Origin: Bacteroidales bacterium
Lineage (GTDB): Bacteria; Bacteroidota; Bacteroidia; Bacteroidales; UBA932
NCBI GenBank assembly: GCA_017962235.1
Contig: JAGCVS010000004.1
Span: 1-64,000, forward strand
DNA: 64,000 nucleotides
Direction: 5' to 3'
Shown here in pieces: positions 33,897-42,820 of this stretch. Numbering within the stretch: the first letter of the stretch is position 1; each line of letters starts with the position of its first letter. The notes under the pieces were generated by a model. The model saw only the letters and a list, made by a program, of their open reading frames with translations. It was not told the DNA's origin and ran no database searches. Made by a program: the position numbers and the translations under genes.

Positions 33897-36002
33897 CTAT
33901 GAAATTTTTGAATAATCTACAACTTGCCCCCGCATCTCGTTCAGATTTCTGGCCAGCAATGCATTGCGTGGAGACTCCAGCAGGGGGTCTTCCGTCAGTA
34001 TGTCAAAGGCTGCGCTGCGGGCATCCTCCAGCATGGGGGAGTCCTTGCCCAGATCGGCGATGTGCAGGTCAATCGCCAGGCCGCTCTGCCGCGTCCCTTC
34101 AAAATCGCCCGGTCCGCGCATCTTGAGGTCGGCCTCGGCCAGCTCAAAGCCGTCGTTGGTGGAGCACATCATATCGATGCGTTCGCGCGACTCCTTGCTA
34201 AGCTTGTAGCCCGTCATCAGTATGCAGTACGACTTTTCCACCCCGCGCCCCACGCGGCCGCGGAGCTGGTGGAGCTGCGCCAGACCGAACCTTTCTGCAC
34301 TGTTAATCACCATCACCGATGCGTTGGGGACATCCACGCCTACCTCTATGACCGATGTGGATACCAGTATGTCTGCCTTGCCGCTCACAAACAGGTTCAT
34401 GTCAAACGCCTTGTTCTCCGGGGTCTGCTTGCCGTGCACCACGGCGGTGATATAATCGGGCTGCTTGAAATACTCGGTTATGTCCATGTATCCCTGCTCC
34501 AGATTCTCGTAATCCATCTTCTCCGACTCCTTGATCAGAGGGTAAACCACAAATACCTGCCTGCCGGCATCAATCTCCTTCTTCATGAACTCATACACCT
34601 TGCGGCGCTGGTTCTCGCCAACGTGGGTGGTTATGATGGGTTTGCGCCCGGGAGGGAGTTCGTCTATCACGGAGACGTCCAAATCGCCGTACAGGGTCAT
34701 GGCCAGAGTGCGGGGGATGGGGGTGGCGGTCATCACCAGTATGTGGGGTGCGATGTCCGATTTGGACCAGAGCCGCGAGCGCTGGTCCACGCCGAACCGG
34801 TGCTGCTCATCTATCACCGCCAGGCCCAGGTTGGCGAACTGCACCTTGTCTTCTATCAGGGCGTGGGTGCCGAACACCAGGTTGATGGTGCCGTCCGCAA
34901 GTCCCTCGTATATCTCGCGCCGCTCTTTTATCTTGGTGTTGCCGGTGAGAAGGGCGACCTTTACTTTCTCAGGGTCGATATAGCGGAAAATGCCGTTGTA
35001 ATGCTGTGTGGCCAGTACCTCGGTGGGGGCCATGATGCAGGCTTGATATCCGTTGTCTATCGCCTGCAGGGCGGAGAATATGGCCACAAGGGTTTTGCCG
35101 CTCCCTACGTCGCCCTGCAGCAGACGGTTCATCTGGCGGCCGCTGGTGACATCGGCACGAATCTCTTTAAGCACCTTCTTCTGCGCCCCGGTGAGGGGGA
35201 ACGGGAGGTGAGTATATGTATAGTTGAAGGCTTCTCCAAGGCGGGGGAACATGACCCCTGTGGCGTCGCGCATCTTTATGAACTTTTGCTTTACCAGCGA
35301 CAGCTGCAGGTAGAAGAGCTCTTCATATTTCAGGCGGCGGCGGGCTTGCTCCAGAGCGTACATGTCGGGCGGGAAATGGACGTCATGCAGAGCCTTTTCC
35401 AACGGAATAAGCTTCTTCTGCTGGCGGAAGTATTCCGGCAGGGTCTCGGCTATCTTGCCCGCAACAAGCGACAGAAGCCGCTGCTCAAGCGCGGTGAAGG
35501 TCTTGTTGGAGATGCCGCCGCCCTGCAGTTTCTCCGTGCTGGAATAGACGCCGGTGATGGCTGAACGGCCAAAGGCTGCGGCAGATGAAACGGGCTCCAC
35601 TTCAGGATGGACAAAGTTGTAGCGGTCGTTGAACACGGAGGGCTTGCCGAACACTATGTATTCCTGCCCTGGCTTGAGCTTTTCCTGAATCCATTTGACC
35701 CCCTTGAAGAAAACCAGCTCTATGTATCCGGTACCGTCGCCGAAAACCGCTATAAGGCGGGTGGCCTTGCCGGCACCGGCAAGCGAGACGCTCTGGATTG
35801 TGCCGCGCAGCTGGATATAGGCGCTGGCGGAGTTTATCTCACTGATTGCGTAGAACTTGCTGCGGTCTACATATCTGAAGGGGAAAGTGTACAGCAGGTC
35901 TCGGAAGACTCTTATGCCAAGCTCTTTCTCCAGAAGCTGGGCCCGCTTTGGCCCCACCCCCGGCAAAAACTTGATTTCGCTGTCCAGTATATACCCGCTC
36001 AT
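33897..36002 (-). CDS. recG: ATP-dependent DNA helicase RecG
   Basis: 701 aa. N-terminal wedge/OB region (~60-160), then helicase motifs: [11 protein letters not shown] (~293), [21 protein letters not shown] (~392), [30 protein letters not shown]-like motif IV-V and QLRGRVGRG (~586). The C-terminal TRD is present. It reverses stalled forks and processes branched DNA. A -7 box (TAACTTTG, minus strand, 36011-36018) lies just 8 bases from the ATG. Followed by nfo. Confidence 0.97.
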   Translation of the reverse strand: MSGYILDSEIKFLPGVGPKRAQLLEKELGIRVFRDLLYTFPFRYVDRSKFYAISEINSASAYIQLRGTIQSVSLAGAGKATRLIAVFGDGTGYIELVFFKGVKWIQEKLKPGQEYIVFGKPSVFNDRYNFVHPEVEPVSSAAAFGRSAITGVYSSTEKLQGGGISNKTFTALEQRLLSLVAGKIAETLPEYFRQQKKLIPLEKALHDVHFPPDMYALEQARRRLKYEELFYLQLSLVKQKFIKMRDATGVMFPRLGEAFNYTYTHLPFPLTGAQKKVLKEIRADVTSGRQMNRLLQGDVGSGKTLVAIFSALQAIDNGYQACIMAPTEVLATQHYNGIFRYIDPEKVKVALLTGNTKIKERREIYEGLADGTINLVFGTHALIEDKVQFANLGLAVIDEQHRFGVDQRSRLWSKSDIAPHILVMTATPIPRTLAMTLYGDLDVSVIDELPPGRKPIITTHVGENQRRKVYEFMKKEIDAGRQVFVVYPLIKESEKMDYENLEQGYMDITEYFKQPDYITAVVHGKQTPENKAFDMNLFVSGKADILVSTSVIEVGVDVPNASVMVINSAERFGLAQLHQLRGRVGRGVEKSYCILMTGYKLSKESRERIDMMCSTNDGFELAEADLKMRGPGDFEGTRQSGLAIDLHIADLGKDSPMLEDARSAAFDILTEDPLLESPRNALLARNLNEMRGQVVDYSKIS

Positions 36003-36010
36003 AGTAATCC

Positions 36011-36018
36011 CAAAGTTA
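36011..36018 (-). promoter_or_regulatory. -7 promoter box of recG-nfo
   Basis: Reverse strand TAACTTTG, 8 bases from ATG 36002, giving a very short 5' leader. Confidence 0.55.
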
Positions 36019-36030
36019 AAAATTTATAGC

Positions 36031-36038
36031 TATATTTG
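36031..36038 (+). promoter_or_regulatory. -7 promoter box of pdxA
   Basis: TATATTTG, 21 bases before the pdxA ATG; back-to-back with the recG promoter. Confidence 0.65.
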
Positions 36039-36059
36039 CCCTGATACAGAATTGAAAAT

Positions 36060-37142
36060 ATGTCAAAAATGATAACTATAGGAATCACCCAGGGCGATTC
36101 CAACGGAATAGGATACGAGGTAATTATCAAAGCACTGTGCGACAACCGTATATTGGATATGTTCATCCCCGTGGTATACGGTTCGTCAAAGTTCTTCGGA
36201 TACAATAAAAAGCTGATTCCGGAGGCTGAGCAGCTCAATACCAACGTGATAGCTTCGGCGGCAGATGCAAAGGGCAAGCGCGTAAACATAGTTAACTGTG
36301 TGCCCGATACTTACAATATCGAGTTTGGGCAGGCTACCAAAGAGGGGGCGGCAGCGGCCTTCGCATCGCTCAAAGCGGGCGTGGCAGACCTCAAGGCGGG
36401 TTTGATAGACGCCCTGGTAACAGCCCCGTTCAACAAGCATTCCATGGCGGATGCCGGATTTGCGTTTGCAGGACATACTGAGTTTCTGGAGAGCCAGTTC
36501 CCCGGCAGCGGGAGCCTCATGTTCATGTGCAGCGAGCGCCTCAAAGTGGGCGTTGCAACCAACCACACTCCGCTGGCAAAGGTGGCGGAGGTGCTCACGC
36601 CGGAGCTCATCGTCTCCAAGCTGGAGGTGATGGACCAGTCGCTCAGGCGCGACTTCTGCATAGAGAAACCCAAGATTGCGCTGCTGGGGCTCAATCCCCA
36701 TGCCGGCGACGGCGGCACTCTGGGCAGGGAAGAGGCTGAGATTATCGCTCCGGCCATCGAGACCGCCTCACAGAAGGGCATCATGGCCTTCGGACCCTAT
36801 TCTGCAGACGGATTCTTCGGCTCCGACTTCTACCGCAAGTTTGACGCCGTGCTGGCTATGTATCACGACCAGGGGCTCATCCCGTTCAAGACCATCGCCT
36901 TTGAAGACGGCGTTAACTTCACTGCCGGGCTGCCGGTGGTGCGCACATCGCCCGACCACGGCACCGGATATGACATCGCCGGCAAGAACCAGGCCGATGC
37001 GCAGTCTATGCTCTCTGCAATTTACATGGCGATTGACATCTGCAACAACCGCAAGACCTTTGGCGAGATAACATCCAATCCTCTGGAGATCAAGGTGTTT
37101 GAAACCAAGAACGCCCCCGACCGCACTTATCTGCCGCAATAG
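36060..37142 (+). CDS. pdxA: 4-hydroxythreonine-4-phosphate dehydrogenase
   Basis: 360 aa. Family motifs: IGITQGDSNGIGYEVI at the N-terminus, DALVTAPFNKHSM (~118-130), AGHTEFLE with metal-binding His, GLNPHAGDGGTLGREE (~209-224), AMYHDQGLIPFK (~271-282) and TSPDHGTGYDIAG. NAD-dependent step of pyridoxal 5'-phosphate synthesis through the DXP-dependent route. First gene of a + strand run into rnhA, patB-like and pfkA. Confidence 0.96.
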   Translation: MSKMITIGITQGDSNGIGYEVIIKALCDNRILDMFIPVVYGSSKFFGYNKKLIPEAEQLNTNVIASAADAKGKRVNIVNCVPDTYNIEFGQATKEGAAAAFASLKAGVADLKAGLIDALVTAPFNKHSMADAGFAFAGHTEFLESQFPGSGSLMFMCSERLKVGVATNHTPLAKVAEVLTPELIVSKLEVMDQSLRRDFCIEKPKIALLGLNPHAGDGGTLGREEAEIIAPAIETASQKGIMAFGPYSADGFFGSDFYRKFDAVLAMYHDQGLIPFKTIAFEDGVNFTAGLPVVRTSPDHGTGYDIAGKNQADAQSMLSAIYMAIDICNNRKTFGEITSNPLEIKVFETKNAPDRTYLPQ

Positions 37143-37145
37143 CGT

Positions 37146-37580
37146 ATGACGCGCCCTGTGATATATCTCTATACCGACGGAGCATGCTCCGGCAATCCCG
37201 GGCCGGGAGGCTACGGGGTGGTGCTGCGCTGCGGTGACTACGAGAAGGAGATGTCCCAGGGTTTTGAGCAGACCACCAACAACCGCATGGAACTGCTGGC
37301 GGTGATTGTGGGCCTGGAGGCTATCAAATGGGACAATGCAGATGTCCAGGTGTACAGCGACTCGTCTTACGTGGTGAATGCTGTTACCAAGGGCTGGCTG
37401 AACGACTGGGTAAAGAAGGATTTTGCAAAGAAGGCCAATCCGGACCTGTGGAAGCGCTTCCTGGAGATTTACAACAAGCATCACGTTACGTTCAACTGGA
37501 TAAAGGGCCATGCCGGCCATCCGGAAAACGAACGTTGTGACGCCCTTGCCGTGGCGGCGTATAAACCGTTTCTAAAATGA
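37146..37580 (+). CDS. rnhA: Ribonuclease HI
   Basis: 144 aa. All four acidic catalytic residues are visible: YTDGACSGNPGPGG (Asp), NNRMELLAV (Glu), YSDSSYVVNAV (Asp) and GHAGHPENERCDALAV (His and Asp). It degrades the RNA strand of RNA-DNA hybrids. It overlaps the next gene by 4 bp (ATGA) and lies 3 bases after pdxA. Confidence 0.96.
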   Translation: MTRPVIYLYTDGACSGNPGPGGYGVVLRCGDYEKEMSQGFEQTTNNRMELLAVIVGLEAIKWDNADVQVYSDSSYVVNAVTKGWLNDWVKKDFAKKANPDLWKRFLEIYNKHHVTFNWIKGHAGHPENERCDALAVAAYKPFLK

Positions 37581-38785
37581 CGACTCCCATGCATTTCGAC
37601 TTTGACGAGATAATAGACCGCCGCAATACCCATGCGTACAAATATGACGCTTTGCAGAAGGTCTTCGGGCGGGATGATATCACGCCGCTGTGGGTGGCCG
37701 ACATGGAGTTCCGTTCTCCGCAGTGCATTACAGATGAACTGCAGAAGGTGCTTTCCCAAGGAGTATACGGCTACAGCAGCGAACCTGCGGAACTGTTCGA
37801 TGCCATACACGACTGGATTCTGCAGGAACACGGCTGGGACGTGAAGCGAGACTGGTACACCTTTGTTGGTGGAATCGTGAGGGGCATTGCCTATGCCGTG
37901 CAGTTCTTTACCAAACCGGGCGACAAGATTGTTGTACAGTCTCCTGTATATCATCCGTTTACGCTGGTCCCTGAGGGCAACGGACGCTCCGTGCTGCGCA
38001 ACCCGCTCAAGGGGCGCGACATGGATTTTGAGAACCTGGAGAAGCTGCTCACAGAGAACGCTCCGGTGACAATGTTGATTCTTTGCAACCCTCACAACCC
38101 TGGCGGCTACGCCTGGAGCCGGGAGACGCTGCAGAAGCTGGCTGCCCTCTGCGCCGCGCATAACGTGATTGTAATCTCAGACGAGATTCACTGCGACCTC
38201 TACCTGTGGGGCGGGAAGCACATCCCTTTTGCTACAGTGAGCGAGGAGGCTGCGATGTGCAGCATCACCTTTGGCGCCCCCAGCAAGACCTTCAACATCC
38301 CCGGGCTGGCGAGTTCATACTGCCTGATTCCCAATGCGAAGATTCGTGAGCCGTTCTACCGCTGGCTGGGTGCAAACGAGTTCAACGATCCAGGCATCAT
38401 GTCGTCGCTGGGCGCAATCGCCGCCTTCAGGCATGGACGCCAGTGGCGCGACGCCGCAGTATCGTACATAGAGCAGAACATCCTCTATATAGAGAGCAAA
38501 TGCGCAGAGTTTGTTGATAAAGACTCCCTCCCGTACATCGTTCCTATGCGTCCGGACGCATCGTATCTGGTATGGCTGGACTGCCGCCGCCTGCTGGCTC
38601 ATCTGGCCGGCAAGAGGGTGGAGGAACTCGCTATGGAAGACCAGCTGCTGCTGGAAGATTACTTTGTCAACCGCCTTGGCCTGGCCCTCAACAGCGGGGT
38701 GATGTTCGGTGCGGAAGGGTTGGGCTTCATGCGGCTCAACGTGGCATGCCCGCGCAAACTTCTCGGTTTTGACTTTATGCTTTAG
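37577..38785 (+). CDS. MalY/PatB family C-S lyase (PLP-dependent)
   Basis: 402 aa fold type I PLP enzyme. It begins FDFDEIIDRRNTHAYKYD with the family's PLWVADMEF block (~36-44), LCNPHNPGGYAWSRE (~169-183), ISDEIHCDLYLWG and the PLP-Lys in FGAPSKTFNIPGLASSY (~234-250). Cystathionine beta-lyase/cysteine-S-conjugate lyase activity is typical (homocysteine or H2S formation). Start overlaps the rnhA stop by 4 bp. Confidence 0.9.
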   Translation: MTTPMHFDFDEIIDRRNTHAYKYDALQKVFGRDDITPLWVADMEFRSPQCITDELQKVLSQGVYGYSSEPAELFDAIHDWILQEHGWDVKRDWYTFVGGIVRGIAYAVQFFTKPGDKIVVQSPVYHPFTLVPEGNGRSVLRNPLKGRDMDFENLEKLLTENAPVTMLILCNPHNPGGYAWSRETLQKLAALCAAHNVIVISDEIHCDLYLWGGKHIPFATVSEEAAMCSITFGAPSKTFNIPGLASSYCLIPNAKIREPFYRWLGANEFNDPGIMSSLGAIAAFRHGRQWRDAAVSYIEQNILYIESKCAEFVDKDSLPYIVPMRPDASYLVWLDCRRLLAHLAGKRVEELAMEDQLLLEDYFVNRLGLALNSGVMFGAEGLGFMRLNVACPRKLLGFDFML

Positions 38786-38804
38786 ACGATAATATTGTAG
38801 ATAT

Positions 38805-39788
38805 ATGAAAAAGATAATCAAGAAGATAGGTGTTTTGACATCGGGCGGGGACGCCCCCGGTATGAATGCTGCCCTGCGCGCCGTGGTGCGCACTGCGATC
38901 TTTTACAAGCTTGAAGTCGTGGGCATTATGCGCGGCTATCAGGGACTCATAGAGGGCGATTTTGTGCCGATGGAATCCAAATCGGTGTCAAAGATCATCA
39001 ACCTTGGCGGCACCATCCTGCACACCTCCCGATGCCCCGAATTCAAGGACATCGAGGTGAGGCGCAAGGCTATTGACGGGCTTAAAGAGGCGGGCATCGA
39101 CGCGCTGGTGGTGATTGGCGGTGACGGCAGCTTCCGCGGTGCCAACGATATCTTCAAGGACTTTGACTATCCCGTGGTGGGCATTCCCGCTACCATAGAC
39201 AACGATATCTACGGCACCGATTTCACAATCGGCTTTGACACCGCCATCAACACCGCGATGGATGCGATAGACAAGATTCGCGACACCGCCCACAGCCATG
39301 ACATGGTGTTCTTTGTGGAGGTGATGGGACGCGACGCCGGCTTCATAGCGCTGCACACCGGTATCGCCACCGGCAGTGAAGTGACGCTGATCCCGGAGAT
39401 TCAGAAGGATATCGATTCGCTGGTGGACTATCTCAAGATCGGACGCCGCAAGAACAAGACCTCCGGCATAGTTGTGGTTGCAGAAGGCGGCCATCTGGGC
39501 AGCGCTGCGGAAGTGGCGAAAGCTGTAAAGGAACGCATCCCCAGCTATGAGGTGCGCGTCACAACCCTGGGCCATATCCAGCGCGGAGGTTCACCCTCTT
39601 GTTCAGACCGCGTGCTGGCCAGCATCTACGGTTACGAATCTGTATGCGCTCTTCTGGACGGCCAGAGCGGCGTGATGATAGGCCGCGTGAACGGCAAGAC
39701 AGTATACACCCCCTTCGACGACGCTATCAGCAAGCACGGCGCCATAGACAAGAGCTGGTACGAAATAACAAAGATTCTGAGCGTTTAG
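38805..39788 (+). CDS. pfkA: ATP-dependent 6-phosphofructokinase
   Basis: 327 aa. GVLTSGGDAPGMNAALRAVVR at the N-terminus, IGGDGSFRGA (~104), PATIDNDIYGTDFTIGFDTAINTAMDAIDKIRDTA (~126-160, catalytic TIDND) and VTTLGHIQRGGSPS (~246-259). GGDGS is the usual pattern of ATP-using enzymes rather than PPi enzymes (which have GGDDS). Committed step of glycolysis. Stop overlaps the convergent iorB stop by 4 bp (TTAG). Confidence 0.96.
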   Translation: MKKIIKKIGVLTSGGDAPGMNAALRAVVRTAIFYKLEVVGIMRGYQGLIEGDFVPMESKSVSKIINLGGTILHTSRCPEFKDIEVRRKAIDGLKEAGIDALVVIGGDGSFRGANDIFKDFDYPVVGIPATIDNDIYGTDFTIGFDTAINTAMDAIDKIRDTAHSHDMVFFVEVMGRDAGFIALHTGIATGSEVTLIPEIQKDIDSLVDYLKIGRRKNKTSGIVVVAEGGHLGSAAEVAKAVKERIPSYEVRVTTLGHIQRGGSPSCSDRVLASIYGYESVCALLDGQSGVMIGRVNGKTVYTPFDDAISKHGAIDKSWYEITKILSV

Positions 39789-40360
39789 GCTTTTGCCTCC
39801 GCAGCGCCGGCGCGGAAAGCGGCGAGGTTGGCCTCCACAACGGCGGAGCCTTTGCGGGAGAAGATGTCGCGGATGCCCGTTTCCAGTTTTTCATGTTCGA
39901 TACCCAGAATGCCACTGCATGCCCCAAGCAGGGCGATGTTGCTGCCGCGGGGATTGCCGGCGGCTTTGGCAACTGCATCCACATCCAGCAGAATCACATT
40001 CTTGCGTGACCGCAGTTCCTTAAGAAGAGCGTCTGCATCGGGATAATTGGGGATATTCACGAACGGAGTCGTATTTGTCACAATCCAGCCGTCGGGGGCG
40101 AGGAACGGCAGGTAGCGCAGTGCCTCCATCGGTTCCAGGGAGATGATTACATCGGCGCAGCCGCGCGCTATCAGATCGGAGGCAATGGGGTCGCTGCTCA
40201 GACGCAGGTGGCTCTGGACGTCACCGCCACGCTGGCTCATGCCGTGTACCTCGGCCTGCTTGATATAGAGGTTCTCTTTGATTGCGGCGTGGCCTATTAC
40301 GGCCGCTATGGAGAGGATGCCCTGTCCACCGACTCCGGCGAGTATTATATCTTTTTTCAT
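39785..40360 (-). CDS. iorB: Indolepyruvate oxidoreductase subunit beta (IorB-like)
   Basis: 191 aa. Gamma/beta-type 2-oxoacid oxidoreductase domain: IILAGVGGQGILSIAAVIGHAAI (~5-27), EVHGMSQRGGDVQSHLRL (~38-55). It pairs with IorA, whose stop is 6 bases upstream. The complex oxidatively decarboxylates aryl-pyruvates, with electrons passed to ferredoxin, in anaerobic amino-acid metabolism. Confidence 0.9.
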   Translation of the reverse strand: MKKDIILAGVGGQGILSIAAVIGHAAIKENLYIKQAEVHGMSQRGGDVQSHLRLSSDPIASDLIARGCADVIISLEPMEALRYLPFLAPDGWIVTNTTPFVNIPNYPDADALLKELRSRKNVILLDVDAVAKAAGNPRGSNIALLGACSGILGIEHEKLETGIRDIFSRKGSAVVEANLAAFRAGAAEAKA

Positions 40361-40366
40361 GACGAT

Positions 40367-41983
40367 CTACTGTTTGTTTTCCGCTGCCTTGCGCGCTGCG
40401 GCGTGGCGCTTGGCGGTCTGCATGCAGTCGCGGCGCGATATGATCACCGACGGGCCGTGCCAGGCTATCTCTTCGTCTATCATCCGGCGGATTGCATCCA
40501 TGTTCTTGGGGAGCGGCACCACCACACGCACGTGGGCGGGGTCGATGCCCACCGCTGTGCATATCTGCTCAATCTTACCGGTGCCGGCAGCCTCCTGACC
40601 GCCGGTCATGCCGGTGGCTTCGTTATCTGAGATGATGATTACCACATCGGCATTGCAGTTGGCCACGTCCAGCAGTCCCGTGATGCCCGAATGGGCGAAG
40701 GTGGAATCGCCAATTACGCCTATGGCGGGGTAATAACCGGCATCAGCGGCACCTTTGGCCAGCGTGATGGCGGAACCCATGTCAACGCAGGAGCATATCG
40801 ATTTGAAGGGGGGCAGGTAGCCGAGGGTGTAGCAGCCTACGTCGCTGAACACACGGTGGTTGTCCCAGTGCTCCATGGCCTCGTTGAGGGCGTTGAACAG
40901 GTCGCGGTGGCCGCATCCCTGACAGAATGCGGGCGGACGCGGTACAACGTTCTGTGAAGGGGCGTTTACTAGGTTGGGTTCCATGCCCAGTGCGGCACGG
41001 ACGCAGTCTGGACTGAGCTCGCCCACGCGCGGCAGAGCCCCGGTAAGGCGGCCTACAATCTGGTTTGAACCGGGCAGTATGCCTGCTACCTGTTCTTCTA
41101 TGAAGGGCTGGCCCTCTTCTATTACAAGTATCTTCTTGCACTCTGCGGCGAGGCTGCGGATCTTCTCTTTGGGCAATGGATACTGGGTGATTTTCAGTAT
41201 CGGATACCGGCACTCCCGACCTACGTTTTCACGCAGATAATTGTATGCTATGCCGCTGGCTATGATGCCCATGCTATGGTCGGGCCCATCGTAATACGTG
41301 TTATGGGGAGTCTGTTCTGCAAGTTTCTCCAAACGGGCATATTTGTCCAGAAGTATGGGATATGCCTGGCGGGCGTTCAACGGGAGCAGAATCCATGTGT
41401 TGGAGGGTTCCGGATAGGAGAGCGGCTTGCGGGGTTCAATCTTGTCTTCAAACTCAACCACTGCGCGGGAGTGTGCCATGCGGGTGGTTACACGCAGCAG
41501 CACCGGGATGCGGTATTCTTCGCTCAGACGGAATCCGTATTCCATCATGTGGTAGGCTTCCTGCTGGTTGGAGGGTTCCAGAGTGGGGCAGAAGGCAAAC
41601 TTGGCGTAATATCTGGTGTCCTGCTCTCCCTGCGATGAATGCATGCTGGGGTCGTCTGCCACCACCACCACAATGCCTCCGTTAGGGCCGGCCATGGCTC
41701 CGTTCACAAAGGCGTCGGCAGCCACGTTCATTCCCACGTGCTTCATGCATACAATGGAGCGGCGGCCAACATAGGATACGCCGAGGGCGGTTTCCATGGC
41801 GGTCTTTTCATTAGCGCACCATTTGCAGAAGACACCGTTTGCCTTTGCCTCGGGGCTGTTCTGGATATATTCCGTAATCTCTGTAGAGGGGGTTCCCGGA
41901 TATGCATACACGCCCACTATCCCGGCGTTTATGGCAGCCTGCGCAATCGCCTCATCTCCAAGCAGAAGCTCTTTTCTTTTCAT
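40367..41983 (-). CDS. iorA: Indolepyruvate oxidoreductase subunit alpha (IorA-like)
   Basis: 538 aa from ATG 41983 (MKRKELLLGDEAIAQAAINAG); an earlier in-frame Met (42022) adds residues that are not family-like. N-terminal pyrimidine domain with VYAYPGTPSTEITEYIQ, middle transketolase-C-like domain, then a TPP domain with CQGCGHRDLFNAL (~362), DVGCYTLGYLPPF and GDSTFAHSGITGLLDV..SDNEATGMTGGQ (~430-470). The C-terminal double [4Fe-4S] ferredoxin domain of archaeal IorA is absent; it ends AAARKAAENKQ. Divergent from the aquaporin gene. Confidence 0.9.
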   Translation of the reverse strand: MKRKELLLGDEAIAQAAINAGIVGVYAYPGTPSTEITEYIQNSPEAKANGVFCKWCANEKTAMETALGVSYVGRRSIVCMKHVGMNVAADAFVNGAMAGPNGGIVVVVADDPSMHSSQGEQDTRYYAKFAFCPTLEPSNQQEAYHMMEYGFRLSEEYRIPVLLRVTTRMAHSRAVVEFEDKIEPRKPLSYPEPSNTWILLPLNARQAYPILLDKYARLEKLAEQTPHNTYYDGPDHSMGIIASGIAYNYLRENVGRECRYPILKITQYPLPKEKIRSLAAECKKILVIEEGQPFIEEQVAGILPGSNQIVGRLTGALPRVGELSPDCVRAALGMEPNLVNAPSQNVVPRPPAFCQGCGHRDLFNALNEAMEHWDNHRVFSDVGCYTLGYLPPFKSICSCVDMGSAITLAKGAADAGYYPAIGVIGDSTFAHSGITGLLDVANCNADVVIIISDNEATGMTGGQEAAGTGKIEQICTAVGIDPAHVRVVVPLPKNMDAIRRMIDEEIAWHGPSVIISRRDCMQTAKRHAAARKAAENKQ

Positions 41984-42033
41984 TGATACAATGATTATTA
42001 CGGCGCTAAGGTACAAAAACAAGAATTAATTGT

Positions 42034-42041
42034 TATATTTG
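42034..42041 (+). promoter_or_regulatory. -7 promoter box of the aquaporin gene
   Basis: TATATTTG, 40 bases before the aquaporin ATG. Confidence 0.65.
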
Positions 42042-42081
42042 TTTTGATAAACACGACATTTTCGACCAAATAATTAATTTC

Positions 42082-42765
42082 ATGAAAAAGTATTTAGCAG
42101 AAATGGTGGGCACTATGGTGCTCGTTCTCCTTGGCTGCGGCGCCGCTGTCAGCCTGAATTGCGGTGCTGATACCGCATCTGTGGTAGGTACCGCTCTGGC
42201 ATTCGGCCTTGCAGTTGTCGCTATGGCATACACCATCGGCGGCATCAGCGGTTGTCACATCAACCCCGCCATCACACTCGGCTGCTGGGTATCCGGCCGC
42301 ATGGGTGCAAAGGATGCTCTTCTTTACATGCTGTTCCAGGTAATCGGTGCTTTCATCGGCTCCGCTATCCTCTACGCTCTGGTTGCCACCAGCCCTGAGG
42401 CTGCCCTTGGCACAACCACCGGCGCAAATGCTTGCCAGGCAGGCGTCAGCATTACCACCGGCCTCATCGCAGAGATTGTACTCACCTGCCTCTTTGTGCT
42501 GGTTGTGCTTGGCACTACCGATTCTGAGAAAGGCGCAGGCAACTTCGCAGGCCTCGCAATCGGTCTCTCTCTGGTGCTTATCCACCTGGTAGGTATCCAC
42601 TACACCGGTACCTCCGTGAACCCTGCCCGCAGTATAGCTCCTGCAGTGTTCCAGGGCGGTGACGCTCTCAATCAGCTGTGGATATTCATCGTTGGCCCGT
42701 TCGTAGGTGCGCTTATCGCAGCCGGCATCTGGTGCGGTCTTGTAAAACCTTGCAAGAAGAACTAA
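42082..42765 (+). CDS. Aquaporin (MIP family, AqpZ-like)
   Basis: 227 aa, six transmembrane helices and both half-helices: GCHINPAITLGCW (~57-69, first NPA) and GTSVNPARSIAPAVFQGG (~176-193, second NPA with the selectivity-filter Arg). The short loops and NPARS sequence fit water-selective AqpZ rather than glycerol facilitators, which usually have a longer loop with Asp. Monocistronic, with its own promoter and terminator. Confidence 0.93.
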   Translation: MKKYLAEMVGTMVLVLLGCGAAVSLNCGADTASVVGTALAFGLAVVAMAYTIGGISGCHINPAITLGCWVSGRMGAKDALLYMLFQVIGAFIGSAILYALVATSPEAALGTTTGANACQAGVSITTGLIAEIVLTCLFVLVVLGTTDSEKGAGNFAGLAIGLSLVLIHLVGIHYTGTSVNPARSIAPAVFQGGDALNQLWIFIVGPFVGALIAAGIWCGLVKPCKKN

Positions 42766-42788
42766 TCTGATTTACATGTAGATACAAA

Positions 42789-42820
42789 AGCGGGACGGCC
42801 ATCGGCTGTCCCGCTTCTGT
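42789..42820 (+). terminator. Aquaporin terminator
   Basis: 8-bp arms AGCGGGAC / GTCCCGCT with an 11-base loop, followed by TCTGTTAT. The T-run is weak; in the other direction it meets the stop of the convergent oxidoreductase, and the stem is preceded by AAAA, so it could serve both sides. Confidence 0.75.
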
